Source: Metabacillus idriensis (GTDB taxonomy: Bacteria; Bacillota; Bacilli; Bacillales; Bacillaceae). From it: a DNA stretch of 64,000 nt. The position numbers were made by a program, and so were the translations under genes. The notes under the pieces were generated by a model. That model saw only the letters and a list, made by a program, of their open reading frames with translations, was not told the DNA's origin and did not search any database. The DNA is taken from contig NZ_WKKF01000010.1 in assembly GCF_009674765.1 (NCBI RefSeq), positions 1 to 64,000 of the forward strand. The letters run 5' to 3'. This document shows positions 47,066 through 56,370 of this stretch, piece by piece. Positions within the stretch are counted from its first letter, which is position 1. Every line of letters begins with the position of its first letter.

Positions 47066-48505
47066 TTATTTTTGATGAAACAGAGCCTCTGAAAATGCAG
47101 CAATGGCTGTGTCAATTGATTGTTTGGCCGCTCGTCCAAATGTGAATCTGACAAAGCCCTTATTCGAACCAAGAGCACTTCCCGGGGTATATATCATCCC
47201 TTTATCTACTGATTGATTAAATAGTTTTTCATCATGATGTGCAGGTTTAATTCGGCACCATAAGTGAATACCGCCTTTTGGCACTGTATAATCCACCAGT
47301 CCGGGGAGATGCTTTTCAATAGCTGAAACCAGTATATCTCTCCTTTCTTTTAATTCAATTTTCAACTGATGAAGATGCGGATCAAAAAAATCCGATTTTA
47401 AAAACTCTCTTGCCAGCCAATCCGAAAAAATGCTTGATCCAAAATCGATTTGCTGTCTGGCATCTGCTAATCGTTCAATAATTTGTTTTGGAGCTAAAAT
47501 CCAGCCGATTCTCATGCCTGAGGATACCATTTTTGACAGTGAGCTGATATAGATCACAATGCCATGTGAATCTTCCGATTTTAAGGTTGCTGCGCTTTCA
47601 TTCTCAAAAGACAATAAGGAGTAAGGATCATCTTCAACGATTGGAATTCCAAACTCATATGCAGTACTGAGGATTTTTTTTCTTCGTTCAGAATGAAGAA
47701 CGGCACCAGTTGGATTTTGATATGCGGAACCTAGAAAAATCATCCGAATCCGGTGCTTCATATAGGCATCATGAATAGCTTGAGGATTGACGCCATTTTC
47801 ATCCGCATCAAGCAATATTGTCTTAATGCCAAGAGATTTGAAAATAGGCAAAGAATATGTATATGAAGGATTTTCTATTGCAATTGCATCGCCAGGTTTC
47901 AATAAACATTGGATTATAAGGTGCAGAGCCTGCTGAGCTCCTGAAGTAATAAGGATGGATGATGGCGTGCAATCTATTTTTTTATAGGTTTTCAGATGAC
48001 CGGCTATTGTTTCCCGCAATTTCATATTCCCATGCGGATGATCATAGCTTAAGGGATTATCGAAATGCTGATTCTTTAATAAGTGCTGAAATTGTTCGTT
48101 TGGGAACAATTCCGGTGATAACTGCCCGGTAGCCAAATCAATCAGATTTTTATGATGGGTTTCTTCAGCGATCCGCTGAATGATCGGCACATTTGGCAAA
48201 AGTGTACCGGCTATGAGCATGCGGTTCCAGTTCGGCAAACGTCCGCTAGAATAGTCTTGATTTACCTCACCGACCAATGTACCGCTTCCCCTTTTGCTGA
48301 TAATTAAACCTGATGCACTGAGTTCAGCATAGGCAGTTGCAACTGTGCTTCGGTTTACCCCTAAGTCCTCTGCTAACATTCGTTCAGAAGGCAGTTTGCT
48401 TAATGGAGGCAGTTCCCCGTTGCGAATCTGCTCTTCAAAATACTGAACGATCTGTTTATAAATTGGCTGCTCACTTAAACGGTCGGGCTTCCATTCTTTC
48501 GTCAT
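47066..48505 (-). CDS. MocR-type transcription regulator (GntR wHTH plus aminotransferase fold)
   Basis: A 479-aa regulator: a winged helix of the GntR type (about 10-80, LPSERMLAEDLGVNRSTVATAYAELSASGL) followed by a class I aminotransferase fold with SSLSKMVSSGMRIGW, which holds the PLP-lysine. MocR proteins bind PLP and usually control the divergent or the following gene. The ATG at 48505 follows AAGGAG; the frame runs 11 codons longer. Possible targets are the downstream monooxygenases or the divergent small membrane protein at 48648. Confidence 0.88.
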   Translation of the reverse strand: MTKEWKPDRLSEQPIYKQIVQYFEEQIRNGELPPLSKLPSERMLAEDLGVNRSTVATAYAELSASGLIISKRGSGTLVGEVNQDYSSGRLPNWNRMLIAGTLLPNVPIIQRIAEETHHKNLIDLATGQLSPELFPNEQFQHLLKNQHFDNPLSYDHPHGNMKLRETIAGHLKTYKKIDCTPSSILITSGAQQALHLIIQCLLKPGDAIAIENPSYTYSLPIFKSLGIKTILLDADENGVNPQAIHDAYMKHRIRMIFLGSAYQNPTGAVLHSERRKKILSTAYEFGIPIVEDDPYSLLSFENESAATLKSEDSHGIVIYISSLSKMVSSGMRIGWILAPKQIIERLADARQQIDFGSSIFSDWLAREFLKSDFFDPHLHQLKIELKERRDILVSAIEKHLPGLVDYTVPKGGIHLWCRIKPAHHDEKLFNQSVDKGMIYTPGSALGSNKGFVRFTFGRAAKQSIDTAIAAFSEALFHQK

Positions 48506-48647
48506 AATAATCAGCTCCTTACATACATAATGGTGCAATTATAAAAGTGGATGGCATTAAAATATGAAAATTGGACGGCCCCATCTCCTGGAACACATGT
48601 AAAATGATTGTTAAGAGCGGGGATTTTATACAAAAGGAGTCAATAAA

Positions 48648-48848
48648 TTGTCTATTTGGATCAGTGTCATTATTATCTCTATTATTAGCTTAGTCGGGTT
48701 AATAGTAACCATATTAATCGGACAGAATCAAGCAGTTGAGACTTACCGTGAATCAACGAAGGCCAGAATGAAGAATTTATCTGCTATTTATATTGTCAGC
48801 ATTGCTCTCGCTTTGATTTTACTCGTTGTATTTTTCGTGAATATATAA
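48648..48848 (+). CDS. Small membrane protein of unknown function
   Basis: A 66-aa protein with two membrane segments (ISVIIISIISLVGLIV and IVSIALALILLVVFFV) around a polar, basic loop. It starts at TTG after AAAAGGAG, 7 nt spacing. It diverges from the MocR regulator gene. Followed 14 nt later by a possible 24-aa frame. No family recognised. Confidence 0.7.
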   Translation: MSIWISVIIISIISLVGLIVTILIGQNQAVETYRESTKARMKNLSAIYIVSIALALILLVVFFVNI

Positions 48849-48862
48849 TATAGGGAGAAGTA

Positions 48863-48937
48863 ATGAATCCTGATATTATTTCAAAATGGCTAAACCTCTT
48901 AAAACATCATCATAAAGACCGTTCCATCATTCATTAA
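48863..48937 (+). CDS. Possible 24-aa micro-protein
   Basis: The frame MNPDIISKWLNLLKHHHKD and five more residues has GGGAGAAG 3 nt before its ATG region and follows the small membrane protein gene by 14 nt. No family recognised; could be chance. Confidence 0.35.
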   Translation: MNPDIISKWLNLLKHHHKDRSIIH

Positions 48938-48954
48938 CTTCTATCTTTCCGCCG

Positions 48955-48999
48955 TAAAAAAAAGAGCAAGATCTCCGGCATTCGGAATCTTGCTCTTTC
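48955..48999 (-). terminator. Terminator reached by the hxlR transcript
   Basis: AAAGAGCAAGAT and ATCTTGCTCTTT form a 12-bp stem. The strong T run (TTTTTTTT) is on the minus strand, so it serves leftward transcription from hxlR, which would first cross the repeat at 49030-49165. Confidence 0.75.
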
Positions 49000-49029
49000 A
49001 TATAGGCTGTGTTCGCATTGCTTGTTGTT

Positions 49030-49165
49030 ATTTGTTATCAATGTTACCGTTCCTTTCCGCGGGGAGGACGGGAGCCTCTTCGGCCAAGCCTGCAGAGTCT
49101 CTCATTACCCTCCTATTTCCCGCAGCAGTCAAGTTCCTTCCGCTGCAATCCACTAGGGTTTACAA
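49030..49165 (+). repeat. Dispersed repeat family 2, copy 3
   Basis: Has CCTTTCCGCGGGGAGGACGG, GGGAGCCTCTTCGGCC, TTTCCCGCAGCAGTCAAGTT and CTGCAATCCACTAGGG. It lies between the hxlR stop and a terminator, as copy 1 does for the GNAT gene. Remaining sequence to 49229 shows no gene. Confidence 0.88.
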
Positions 49166-49229
49166 CATTTTTTTCTAAAAGCAACTTTACAAAATGAGCC
49201 TTCATATATAAATGTTCAATTACCTTCAA

Positions 49230-49595
49230 TTACTTAATCGACTCACTTATCTCCGGTTTTTCTTCAGCAACATTCTCCATATAATTCTTTCCCCATTCGT
49301 ACATGGCGTCAAGAATCGGCATCAGAGTTCTGCCCTGGTCAGTTAAAGAGTATTCCACTTTGGGAGGAACGACAGGATATACTTTGCGTTCAACGATTAA
49401 GTCTTCTTCAAGCTCGCGCAGCTGATTAACAAGCATACGCTGGGTAATTCCAGGCATAAGAGACTTTAATTCGCCAAAACGCTTTGTTCCTTCTTTACCC
49501 AGGTGCCATAAAATCAGCATTTTCCATTTACCGCCAATGACAGAAAGAGTCAATTCTTTTTCGCAATTAAATAGTTTTCCATCCATCCGAGACAT
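49230..49595 (-). CDS. hxlR: HxlR-type transcription activator of the RuMP genes
   Basis: A 121-aa winged-helix protein of the HxlR/MarR-like class, with [37 protein letters not shown] and [27 protein letters not shown]. In B. subtilis it turns on hxlAB in response to formaldehyde. The start is the ATG after GGAGGTGATC (49595); an upstream open stretch of 16 codons is not used. It diverges from hxlAB; an 11-bp inverted repeat lies between. Confidence 0.92.
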   Translation of the reverse strand: MSRMDGKLFNCEKELTLSVIGGKWKMLILWHLGKEGTKRFGELKSLMPGITQRMLVNQLRELEEDLIVERKVYPVVPPKVEYSLTDQGRTLMPILDAMYEWGKNYMENVAEEKPEISESIK

Positions 49596-49648
49596 ATCGA
49601 TCACCTCCGCCCTTAGTATAACCCATAGTATACTTTTTATCACTATGT

Positions 49649-49674
49649 AAAATAAAAGTGCGTACTTTTATTTT
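49649..49674. promoter_or_regulatory. Inverted repeat between hxlR and hxlA
   Basis: AAAATAAAAGT and ACTTTTATTTT flank GCGT. A related half, GTATACTTTTTAT, occurs about 34 bp to the left. The known mode of HxlR is binding near hxlA, so this is a candidate operator. Confidence 0.55.
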
Positions 49675-49809
49675 AATGATATATGTATTACACTAGCAAT
49701 TGTGCTGGTGAGCAACAGCAATAAATAATTTACCGAACAACTTTCCATGCTGCAGGAAGATCGTTTTAGAGTGCAGCAAAAACTAGATTTTTATAGGAGG
49801 AACTTATTC

Positions 49810-50442
49810 ATGGAATTACAATTAGCTTTAGATTTAGTCGATATACCAGAAGGAATTAAACTGGTTAAAGAAGTTGAATCATTTATAGATGTCGTTGAGA
49901 TCGGAACACCTGTCGTTATTAACGAAGGCCTTCGCGCTGTAAAGGAAATGAAAGAAGCATTTCCTGACTTAAAGGTGTTAGCTGATCTTAAAATCATGGA
50001 TGCAGCAGGCTATGAAGTCATGAAAGCTTCTGAAGCTGGTGCTGATATCGTGACAATCCTTGGAGCAGCAGAAGATATGTCCATTAAAGGGGCTGTTGAA
50101 GAGGCTAAAAAACAAGGCAAGAAAATTCTTGTTGATATGATCGCTGTAAAAGACATCGCTGCCCGTGCGAAAGAGCTTGATGAGTTTGGCGTTGATTATA
50201 TCTGTGTTCACACAGGCTACGACCTTCAGGCAGTAGGACAAAACTCTTTTGAAGATCTAAAAGCAATTAAAAGCGTTGTTAAAAATGCAAAAACAGCTGT
50301 AGCAGGCGGCATCAAATTAGAAACATTGCCTGAAGTGATTAAAGCACAGCCTGACCTGGTAATCGTCGGCGGCGGCATTACTGGCCAAGCTGATATCAAA
50401 GCGGCTGCATCCCAAATGCAAAAATTAATCAAACAAGGATAA
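49810..50442 (+). CDS. hxlA: 3-hexulose-6-phosphate synthase
   Basis: A 210-aa TIM-barrel enzyme of the orotidine decarboxylase superfamily that joins formaldehyde to ribulose 5-phosphate. ALDLVDIPEG, EIGTPVVINEG, ADLKIMDAAGYE (catalytic Asp-Lys-x-x-Asp) and VGGGITGQADI fit HxlA. ATG 49810 follows TAGGAGGAAC. It is followed after 4 nt by hxlB. The pair takes up and detoxifies formaldehyde. Confidence 0.95.
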   Translation: MELQLALDLVDIPEGIKLVKEVESFIDVVEIGTPVVINEGLRAVKEMKEAFPDLKVLADLKIMDAAGYEVMKASEAGADIVTILGAAEDMSIKGAVEEAKKQGKKILVDMIAVKDIAARAKELDEFGVDYICVHTGYDLQAVGQNSFEDLKAIKSVVKNAKTAVAGGIKLETLPEVIKAQPDLVIVGGGITGQADIKAAASQMQKLIKQG

Positions 50443-50446
50443 ATCC

Positions 50447-51007
50447 ATGACGCAGACAACTCACTATTTTGCAAAAATTTTAAATGAGCTTGGACCTGCC
50501 GCTGATTTAATCTCTGACAGTGATTCAGAGAAGTTAGTCGATGCCATTCTTAAATCTGAAAAAGTCTTTACGGCTGGGGCCGGAAGATCTGGATTTATGG
50601 GAAAATCCTTTGCAATGAGAATGATGCATATGGGGATTGATGCATATGTCATCGGAGAAACCGTTACTGGAAACTTTGAAAAAAATGATATCTTAATTAT
50701 CGGTTCAGGTTCAGGTGAAACAAAAAGCTTGATCCAGCTTGCAGAAAAAGCCAAAAGCATCGGCGGAACGATTGTGACAGTTACGATTAAACCAGAGTCG
50801 ACTTTGGGAAAACTCGCAGACATCACCATTCAATTGCCTGGATCTCCTAAAGATCAATCAAACAGTGAAAAGAAAACCATCCAGCCGATGGGCTCCTTGT
50901 TCGAGCAGACTCTTCTTCTGTTCTATGATGCGATTATCTTAAGATTTATGGAGAAAAAAGGGTTAGATTCCGAAACGATGTACGGCAAGCATGCAAATCT
51001 AGAATAA
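50447..51007 (+). CDS. hxlB: 6-phospho-3-hexuloisomerase
   Basis: A 186-aa SIS-domain isomerase that makes fructose 6-phosphate from the HxlA product. FTAGAGRSGFMGKSFAMR and GSGSGETKSLIQLAEKAK are the sugar-phosphate loops. It starts 4 nt after the hxlA stop, with ACAAGG in the end of hxlA. The unit ends with a terminator at 51023. Confidence 0.95.
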   Translation: MTQTTHYFAKILNELGPAADLISDSDSEKLVDAILKSEKVFTAGAGRSGFMGKSFAMRMMHMGIDAYVIGETVTGNFEKNDILIIGSGSGETKSLIQLAEKAKSIGGTIVTVTIKPESTLGKLADITIQLPGSPKDQSNSEKKTIQPMGSLFEQTLLLFYDAIILRFMEKKGLDSETMYGKHANLE

Positions 51008-51022
51008 AGAGAATAGACAATT

Positions 51023-51049
51023 AGACCGCGGATCAAATGCGGTCTTTCT
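51023..51049 (+). terminator. Terminator of hxlAB
   Basis: AGACCGC and GCGGTCT stem, then TTCTGTCTC; weak T run. Confidence 0.7.
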
Positions 51050-51078
51050 GTCTCTATATTTTAATAGGAGTGATATAT

Positions 51079-51795
51079 GTGGGTTCATTAAATGGAAAAA
51101 CAGCCATCATTACCGGTGCCGGAAGAGGCATTGGACGGGCAGCTGCCATTGCTCTTGCCAAGGAAGGTGTCAACATTGGACTGATTGGACTGACTTTGTC
51201 CAATCTCGAAAAAACAGCTGAGGAATTAAAGGGATTTGGTGTAAAAACAGCTGTTGCTGCAGCTGATGTTACACATCTTAATTCTGTTGAGCTTGCGGTA
51301 AATGACATTAAATCAGCATTAGGAAACATTGATATCCTTATTAATAATGCTGGGATTGCTAAATTCGGAGGCTTTTTAGAGCTGACTCCTGAAGAATGGG
51401 AAAGCATTATCCGTGTAAACTTAATGGGAGTTTACAATGCTACAAGAGCCGTGCTTCCTGACATGATTGAAGGAAAAGCTGGCGATATTATTAACATCTC
51501 ATCATCAGCAGGCCAAAAGGGTGCTCCAGTTACAAGTGCCTACAGCGCTTCAAAATTTGCAGTGCTCGGATTAACAGAATCCCTTATGCTTGAAGTAAGA
51601 AAGCATAATATTCGTGTCAGTGCCTTAACACCAAGCACAGTTGCAACTGATTTAGCGATTGAGACGAATCTGACTGACGGAAATCCTGAATCAGTCATGC
51701 AGCCTGAAGATTTAGCCGAATTCATGGTTGCTCAGCTAAAACTTAATTCACGCGTATTTGTGAAGACAGCAGGATTATGGTCAACAAATCCATAA
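51079..51795 (+). CDS. Short-chain dehydrogenase downstream of hxlAB
   Basis: A 238-aa SDR of the 3-oxoacyl-ACP reductase type: TGAGRGIG (about 12-19), [11 protein letters not shown], Ser in ISSSAGQ, and YSASK. It starts at GTG 51079 after AGGAGTG. It lies 71 nt after hxlB but behind a hairpin, so cotranscription by read-through is possible. Substrate unknown. Confidence 0.85.
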   Translation: MGSLNGKTAIITGAGRGIGRAAAIALAKEGVNIGLIGLTLSNLEKTAEELKGFGVKTAVAAADVTHLNSVELAVNDIKSALGNIDILINNAGIAKFGGFLELTPEEWESIIRVNLMGVYNATRAVLPDMIEGKAGDIINISSSAGQKGAPVTSAYSASKFAVLGLTESLMLEVRKHNIRVSALTPSTVATDLAIETNLTDGNPESVMQPEDLAEFMVAQLKLNSRVFVKTAGLWSTNP

Positions 51796-51802
51796 AAACA
51801 GA

Positions 51803-51834
51803 CAAGCAGATCCTTTTTTGGGGTCTGCTTTTTC
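51803..51834. terminator. Bidirectional terminator, SDR and YitT gene
   Basis: AAGCAGATCC and GGGTCTGCTT stem with a T run; between convergent genes. Confidence 0.75.
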
Positions 51835-52411
51835 AATGATCTGAAGGTTTCATAATTATGTGTGTGATCAATCCAATGATACCAATTGTGACACATGAAA
51901 AGAAAAAGCTTCTGGGTCCCAGGGTTTTATACCCTGCGGCTGCTACAAGACCGTCAATAATTAAAATCGAAATTCCTATATTTAATTTTGTGCTGTCTGA
52001 AATAAGCCGTGCCAATAAATCCGTTCCTCCTGTGCTTGTATTATTTCGGAGCATAACTCCAATACCAATTCCTATTAATCCTCCACCTATCAGGGAACTT
52101 AAAAAAATCGGCAAAGAAAATTGAGTTCTCAATGGATCCAGCAAATCAATAAAAAAGGCAGATATCAATAAACCGTGAATACTGCTGTAAAAATAAACCG
52201 GTTTGAAGAACCAGGAAAAAAAACAAAGAGGCAAGCTTAAAAATAGAATGCATAATCCCGTTTTATAACCAAAATAGTAATGTAAGATCAAGGCTATTCC
52301 GTCAACTCCGCCATCAATCAAATGATGCGGAACTAAAAAGCCGTTGATGCCAATACTGATCAATAAGCTTCCTATTATAATCGCTGCAAATTTTTGAGTG
52401 ATAATGATCAC
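51833..52411 (-). CDS. YitT-family membrane protein, short form
   Basis: A 192-aa protein with five to six membrane segments (GSLLISIGINGFLVPH, DGGVDGIALILHYYFG, NNTSTGGTDLLARLI). It matches the membrane half of YitT proteins but lacks the C-terminal cytoplasmic DUF2179 domain, so it resembles the short YitE-like form. The start (GTG at 52411) is uncertain because AGGCAAGG lies almost against it. Role unknown. Confidence 0.78.
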   Translation of the reverse strand: MIIITQKFAAIIIGSLLISIGINGFLVPHHLIDGGVDGIALILHYYFGYKTGLCILFLSLPLCFFSWFFKPVYFYSSIHGLLISAFFIDLLDPLRTQFSLPIFLSSLIGGGLIGIGIGVMLRNNTSTGGTDLLARLISDSTKLNIGISILIIDGLVAAAGYKTLGPRSFFFSCVTIGIIGLITHIIMKPSDH

Positions 52412-52534
52412 CTTGCCTAAGAAAAGATTCTTCTAACTATATGTCCAAGCATTAGGATTCAGAAGTATCATTTCTTTAGGCATTTTCGTAATAAGAGCGA
52501 TTTTTATGTATCTTGCAAGTCAAACGTTATCCCT

Positions 52535-53428
52535 TTACCTCTTGTTGACGGGCTGCTTTGGGGGTTCTAATCTTTTTTCATAAGCAACTTCATTCGTAGA
52601 ATAAATGGTGACCATAACACTTGCTCCATAGACAGCCGCCCTGATCAGCACAGGCTCGCTGTATTTATTCGTGAACCGAAAATCAGGTCCGTACCAGCTT
52701 ACTGTTGCATCTCTTCCTGCGGGAACATAAGGAACTCTCCTGCTGTGGGAATATCTCTCGATTACTTTTAATCCTGCATTGTCGATCGCATTGAATAAAG
52801 TAGAAGAAACCTGGCAAATGCCCCCTCCTATTCCTTCAGAAAGTTCACCCCTAATGATGATTGGGGCTTTCATATAGCCTCTGGCTGCTGTGCGGTTGCC
52901 GACAACCCCGTTAAAGGAAAACGTCTCACCCGGAAAAACGACCCTATTATTGATCGACTCTGCAGCAAGATGGATATTTTTTGTACGCTGAATATTATTC
53001 TTATTAAAAAAAGTCACATAAGTCCCAATCCTTGCAGTGCGAACACTGTTCAGCAATTCTTTGTCTACTCTTGGATACAATTTCATCTTTGGTGCTTCCA
53101 TACGGGCGGCTCCGCTCCCGAAAAAGTACACATGGAATTTTTCATTGAAGTTCTCACGATGCAATCTGTAGCCGGTTTTTTCCGGAATGATTTTACCGCT
53201 TTTGTCAATTTCAGCATTTACTGGCGCCTTATACATTTGATTATCCAAATGATTCATGAGTTTATTCAATTTTGTTTCATCAATCATGAATGTCTCCGGG
53301 ATCAATAACGCAGCATCATTCCGATTCATTTTTTCGATTACATGATTATTATGAGTAATCGTTAAGCTGTTATCAGGCTGGATTTGCTGGGAAAGCAGGA
53401 GAATGGCACCAATTAAAACGAATTTCAT
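52535..53428 (-). CDS. VanW-family exported protein
   Basis: A 297-aa protein with a short N-terminal membrane or signal segment, a middle domain of about 100 residues and the VanW domain with FPGETFSFNGVVGNRTAARGY, GGGICQVSSTLFNAI and SWYGPDFRF. It resembles B. subtilis YoaR (about 300 aa). The family acts at the cell wall, function not known in detail. ATG after GGGGGTGATT. Confidence 0.86.
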   Translation of the reverse strand: MKFVLIGAILLLSQQIQPDNSLTITHNNHVIEKMNRNDAALLIPETFMIDETKLNKLMNHLDNQMYKAPVNAEIDKSGKIIPEKTGYRLHRENFNEKFHVYFFGSGAARMEAPKMKLYPRVDKELLNSVRTARIGTYVTFFNKNNIQRTKNIHLAAESINNRVVFPGETFSFNGVVGNRTAARGYMKAPIIIRGELSEGIGGGICQVSSTLFNAIDNAGLKVIERYSHSRRVPYVPAGRDATVSWYGPDFRFTNKYSEPVLIRAAVYGASVMVTIYSTNEVAYEKRLEPPKQPVNKR

Positions 53429-53702
53429 TCATAATCACCCCCAACTTTACTATGTATAAGGGATAAGCTTTTTATGTAAATCGGCCGATGTTTTTCTTAT
53501 GGAAAATAAGTCTAAAATGAATAAGATAATTTCATATATTTAAGAATGATTGAATAGTTGAAAAGTTGACTTTTTGCACCTGTTTGCGTTATTATTGCTT
53601 TTATCTTTTGCTGAACAATTACCTGCTTCAAAACAGGGTATAGTGGCTATATATAATTAGTTAAGATTTATCAATTTAAAAGATTACTAGAGGTGTTAAA
53701 AA

Positions 53703-55640
53703 ATGAAAAAAGTATTTGCTAAGAGTTTTCTGAATAAGCATCTTGGCTTTTTTCTGTTCGCAGTCGTACTGCTATGGATTAAAACCTATGCTGCTTATCA
53801 AACCGAACTTAATTTAGGAATTGATAATTCCATTCAGCAGTTCTTGCTGTTCATCAACCCGATCAGTTCTGCTGTACTGTTTTTAGGTTTAGCCTTATTT
53901 GCTAAAGGAAGAAAAGCATTTATTTGGATGATCATTATTGATTTCCTTCTTTCTTTCTTATTATATGCAAATCTTGTGTACTACCGTTTCTTCAACGATT
54001 TTATTACAGTGCCAACCTTGACTCAGACTAAAAATGCCGGTGACCTTGGACAAAGTCTCGGTGCTTTGGTTAAACCATATGATGTCCTTTACTTCCTGGA
54101 TGTCATCATTTTAATGGTTCTTGTATTTGGTAAATTCGTTAAGCCGGAAAATGTAAGAATGAAAGGCAAAAGAGTTTCGGCAGTTCTGATCTCAGCGGTA
54201 ATGCTATTCGGTGCAAACCTTGCTTTGGCTGAAATGGACCGCCCGCAATTATTAACACGAACGTTTGACCGCAACTACCTTGTTAAATATTTAGGCATGT
54301 ATAACTACACGATTTATGATGCGATTCAAAGCTCAAAGTCATCTGCTCAGCGCGCTTTAGCTGACAGCAACGATGTAACAGAAGTTGTCAACTACACAAA
54401 AGCAACACACGCTGAACCTAATCCAGAATACTTCGGCAAAGCAAAAGGCATGAATGTAATTTATATTTCACTTGAATCACTTCAGACATTTGCTATTGAT
54501 TATAAAATTAACGGCGAAGAAGTTACACCGTTTTTGAATTCATTGACAAAAGATAAAAATACACTTTACTTTGATAATTTCTTCCATCAGACAGGTCAAG
54601 GTAAAACGTCTGATGCTGAGTTTATGGTTGAAAACTCATTATTCCCTCTTCCACAGGGAGCTGTATTTACAACGAAAGCAGAAAACACGTATCAGGCAGC
54701 ACCGGCTATTCTTGATCAAAAAGGATACTCAACAGCTGTTTTACATGGCAACTATAAATCATTCTGGAACCGTGATGTGATGTATAAGTCACTAGGCTAC
54801 GAGCAATTTTTTGATGCAGCCTATTATTCAATGAAAGATGAAGATGTTGTGAACTATGGCCTTAAAGATAAACCATTCTTTAAAGAGTCGATTCCGCATC
54901 TTGAATCTCTGGAACAGCCTTTTTATACGAAATTCATTTCATTAACGAATCACTTCCCTTATCCAATTGATGAGGAAGAAGCTACTATTGATCCTCATAC
55001 AACTGGTGATGGTTCTGTAGACCGTTATTTCCAGACGGCTCGTTACATGGATGAGTCTTTAAAGCAGTTTTTCGATGATCTGAAAAAGTCAGGTTTATAT
55101 GATAATACAATGATCGTTATGTATGGTGATCATTATGGAATTTCTGAAAATCACAACAAAGCAATGTCTCAGGTAATGGGCAAAGAGATTAACGGGTTTG
55201 AACATGCTCAGCTGCAGCGTACTCCGCTGTTCATTCATGCACCAGGCCTTGAAGGCGGAGAACAGCACCAGTTCGGCGGGCAAGTTGATATACGCCCTAC
55301 TCTCATGCACCTGCTTGGCATTGATACAAAAGATTATGTCCAAATGGGTACAGATTTATTATCAAAAGATCACCAGCAAGTGGTGCCTTTTAGAAACGGT
55401 GACTTCGTAACACCTAAGTTCACTTCAGTTGACGGCAAATTCTATGATACGGCTACTGGAGAAACGGTAGAGGAAAACGAAGACATTAAACAAACAGAAG
55501 AAATGGTCGATAAAAAGCTGAATCTTTCAGACCAGATTGTATACGGAGATCTCTTGCGTTTCTATACGCCTAAAGGATTTGAACCTGTAGATCCATCAAA
55601 ATACCGTTACATGGGTCCTGAAGAAACAGAAGAAAAATAA
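53703..55640 (+). CDS. ltaS: Lipoteichoic acid synthase LtaS
   Basis: A 645-aa membrane phosphoglycerol transferase. Five membrane segments (about 12-180) precede an extracellular sulfatase-fold domain. The nucleophile is Thr297 in HQTGQGKTSD, with Glu258 in SLESL and GDHYG (about 480) as metal ligands. ALA at 218-220 is a likely signal peptidase cut, as in LtaS of other Firmicutes. It polymerises glycerol phosphate from phosphatidylglycerol on the cell surface. ATG after AGAGGTG. Of the LtaS-type paralogs known in Bacillus it is closest in length to LtaS (YflE). Confidence 0.93.
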   Translation: MKKVFAKSFLNKHLGFFLFAVVLLWIKTYAAYQTELNLGIDNSIQQFLLFINPISSAVLFLGLALFAKGRKAFIWMIIIDFLLSFLLYANLVYYRFFNDFITVPTLTQTKNAGDLGQSLGALVKPYDVLYFLDVIILMVLVFGKFVKPENVRMKGKRVSAVLISAVMLFGANLALAEMDRPQLLTRTFDRNYLVKYLGMYNYTIYDAIQSSKSSAQRALADSNDVTEVVNYTKATHAEPNPEYFGKAKGMNVIYISLESLQTFAIDYKINGEEVTPFLNSLTKDKNTLYFDNFFHQTGQGKTSDAEFMVENSLFPLPQGAVFTTKAENTYQAAPAILDQKGYSTAVLHGNYKSFWNRDVMYKSLGYEQFFDAAYYSMKDEDVVNYGLKDKPFFKESIPHLESLEQPFYTKFISLTNHFPYPIDEEEATIDPHTTGDGSVDRYFQTARYMDESLKQFFDDLKKSGLYDNTMIVMYGDHYGISENHNKAMSQVMGKEINGFEHAQLQRTPLFIHAPGLEGGEQHQFGGQVDIRPTLMHLLGIDTKDYVQMGTDLLSKDHQQVVPFRNGDFVTPKFTSVDGKFYDTATGETVEENEDIKQTEEMVDKKLNLSDQIVYGDLLRFYTPKGFEPVDPSKYRYMGPEETEEK

Positions 55641-55642
55641 GC

Positions 55643-55682
55643 AAAAGCTGATGAGACTTGTTGTCTCATCAGCTTTTTTATT
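55643..55682 (+). terminator. Terminator of ltaS
   Basis: AAAGCTGATGAGAC and GTCTCATCAGCTTT stem of 14 bp, then TTTTATTT. Confidence 0.92.
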
Positions 55683-55722
55683 TGCACATATTCTGATCGA
55701 TCACATTCTGAAATTCGCTTTT

Positions 55723-56292
55723 CTAGTTCACTATTGCCCCGCAAGCAATCCTGTCCCCTGCGTTTCCTGCAGGATCTGTCATGTAGTCATCTTCTTTTTC
55801 GTGGATAATGATTGAACTCCCGTCTTCATCCAGCAGCGAATTCTTCTTCCCCTGTTTTAATGTGGCCTCAGCCGCATGCAGTTCGATATCCACTGTTCCA
55901 TTTTCGTCAATTTCAATGTTCGGCAGGTCTCCTGCATGAAAGCCTTTAGGATTATCAAATCCATGCTGCTTTTGGGCAGGATTGAAGTGCCCTCCTGCTG
56001 ATTTGAAATCCGGCTTTTCGCATTTGCCTGTTTCATGGAGATGGATGGCCTTCTTTCCAGGTTCTAATCCTTCAGCTTTTAATCGGATAGCCACTCCTTT
56101 GGATGTCTCAGTCAGAGCTGCAGTTCCAATTTGAACGCCCTCGCTGTTTATGATATCAAGGTTTACCGGAGCAACTGCCTTCTCACTGACAGGAAGTGAT
56201 TCATCTTCTGACTCTATTTCTGAAGCAGACTGACAGGCGCTCAAGCATAATAATGCTGCGATTATTACTGTGTAAAAGCTTTTTCTGTTCAT
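55723..56292 (-). CDS. sodC: Cu/Zn superoxide dismutase-like lipoprotein SodC
   Basis: A 189-aa lipoprotein with lipobox CLSAC (Cys at about 20). The SOD domain keeps all metal ligands that can be checked: HLH, GGHFNP, KQHGF, FHAGD and SIIIHEKEDD, plus the two cysteines of the disulfide (GKCEK, IACGAI). It would dismutate superoxide outside the cell. In B. subtilis the neighbour YojM is reported to lack some copper ligands, unlike this protein. Start ATG 56292 after GGAGGG. It is the next gene after argS on the same strand, with a 78-nt gap. Confidence 0.9.
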   Translation of the reverse strand: MNRKSFYTVIIAALLCLSACQSASEIESEDESLPVSEKAVAPVNLDIINSEGVQIGTAALTETSKGVAIRLKAEGLEPGKKAIHLHETGKCEKPDFKSAGGHFNPAQKQHGFDNPKGFHAGDLPNIEIDENGTVDIELHAAEATLKQGKKNSLLDEDGSSIIIHEKEDDYMTDPAGNAGDRIACGAIVN

Positions 56293-56370
56293 ACACACAA
56301 TCCCTCCATTTTAAAATTTCATTAGCATGATAGCCATAAAAGCAGAATTTTAAAACGGCTGATACAGACC

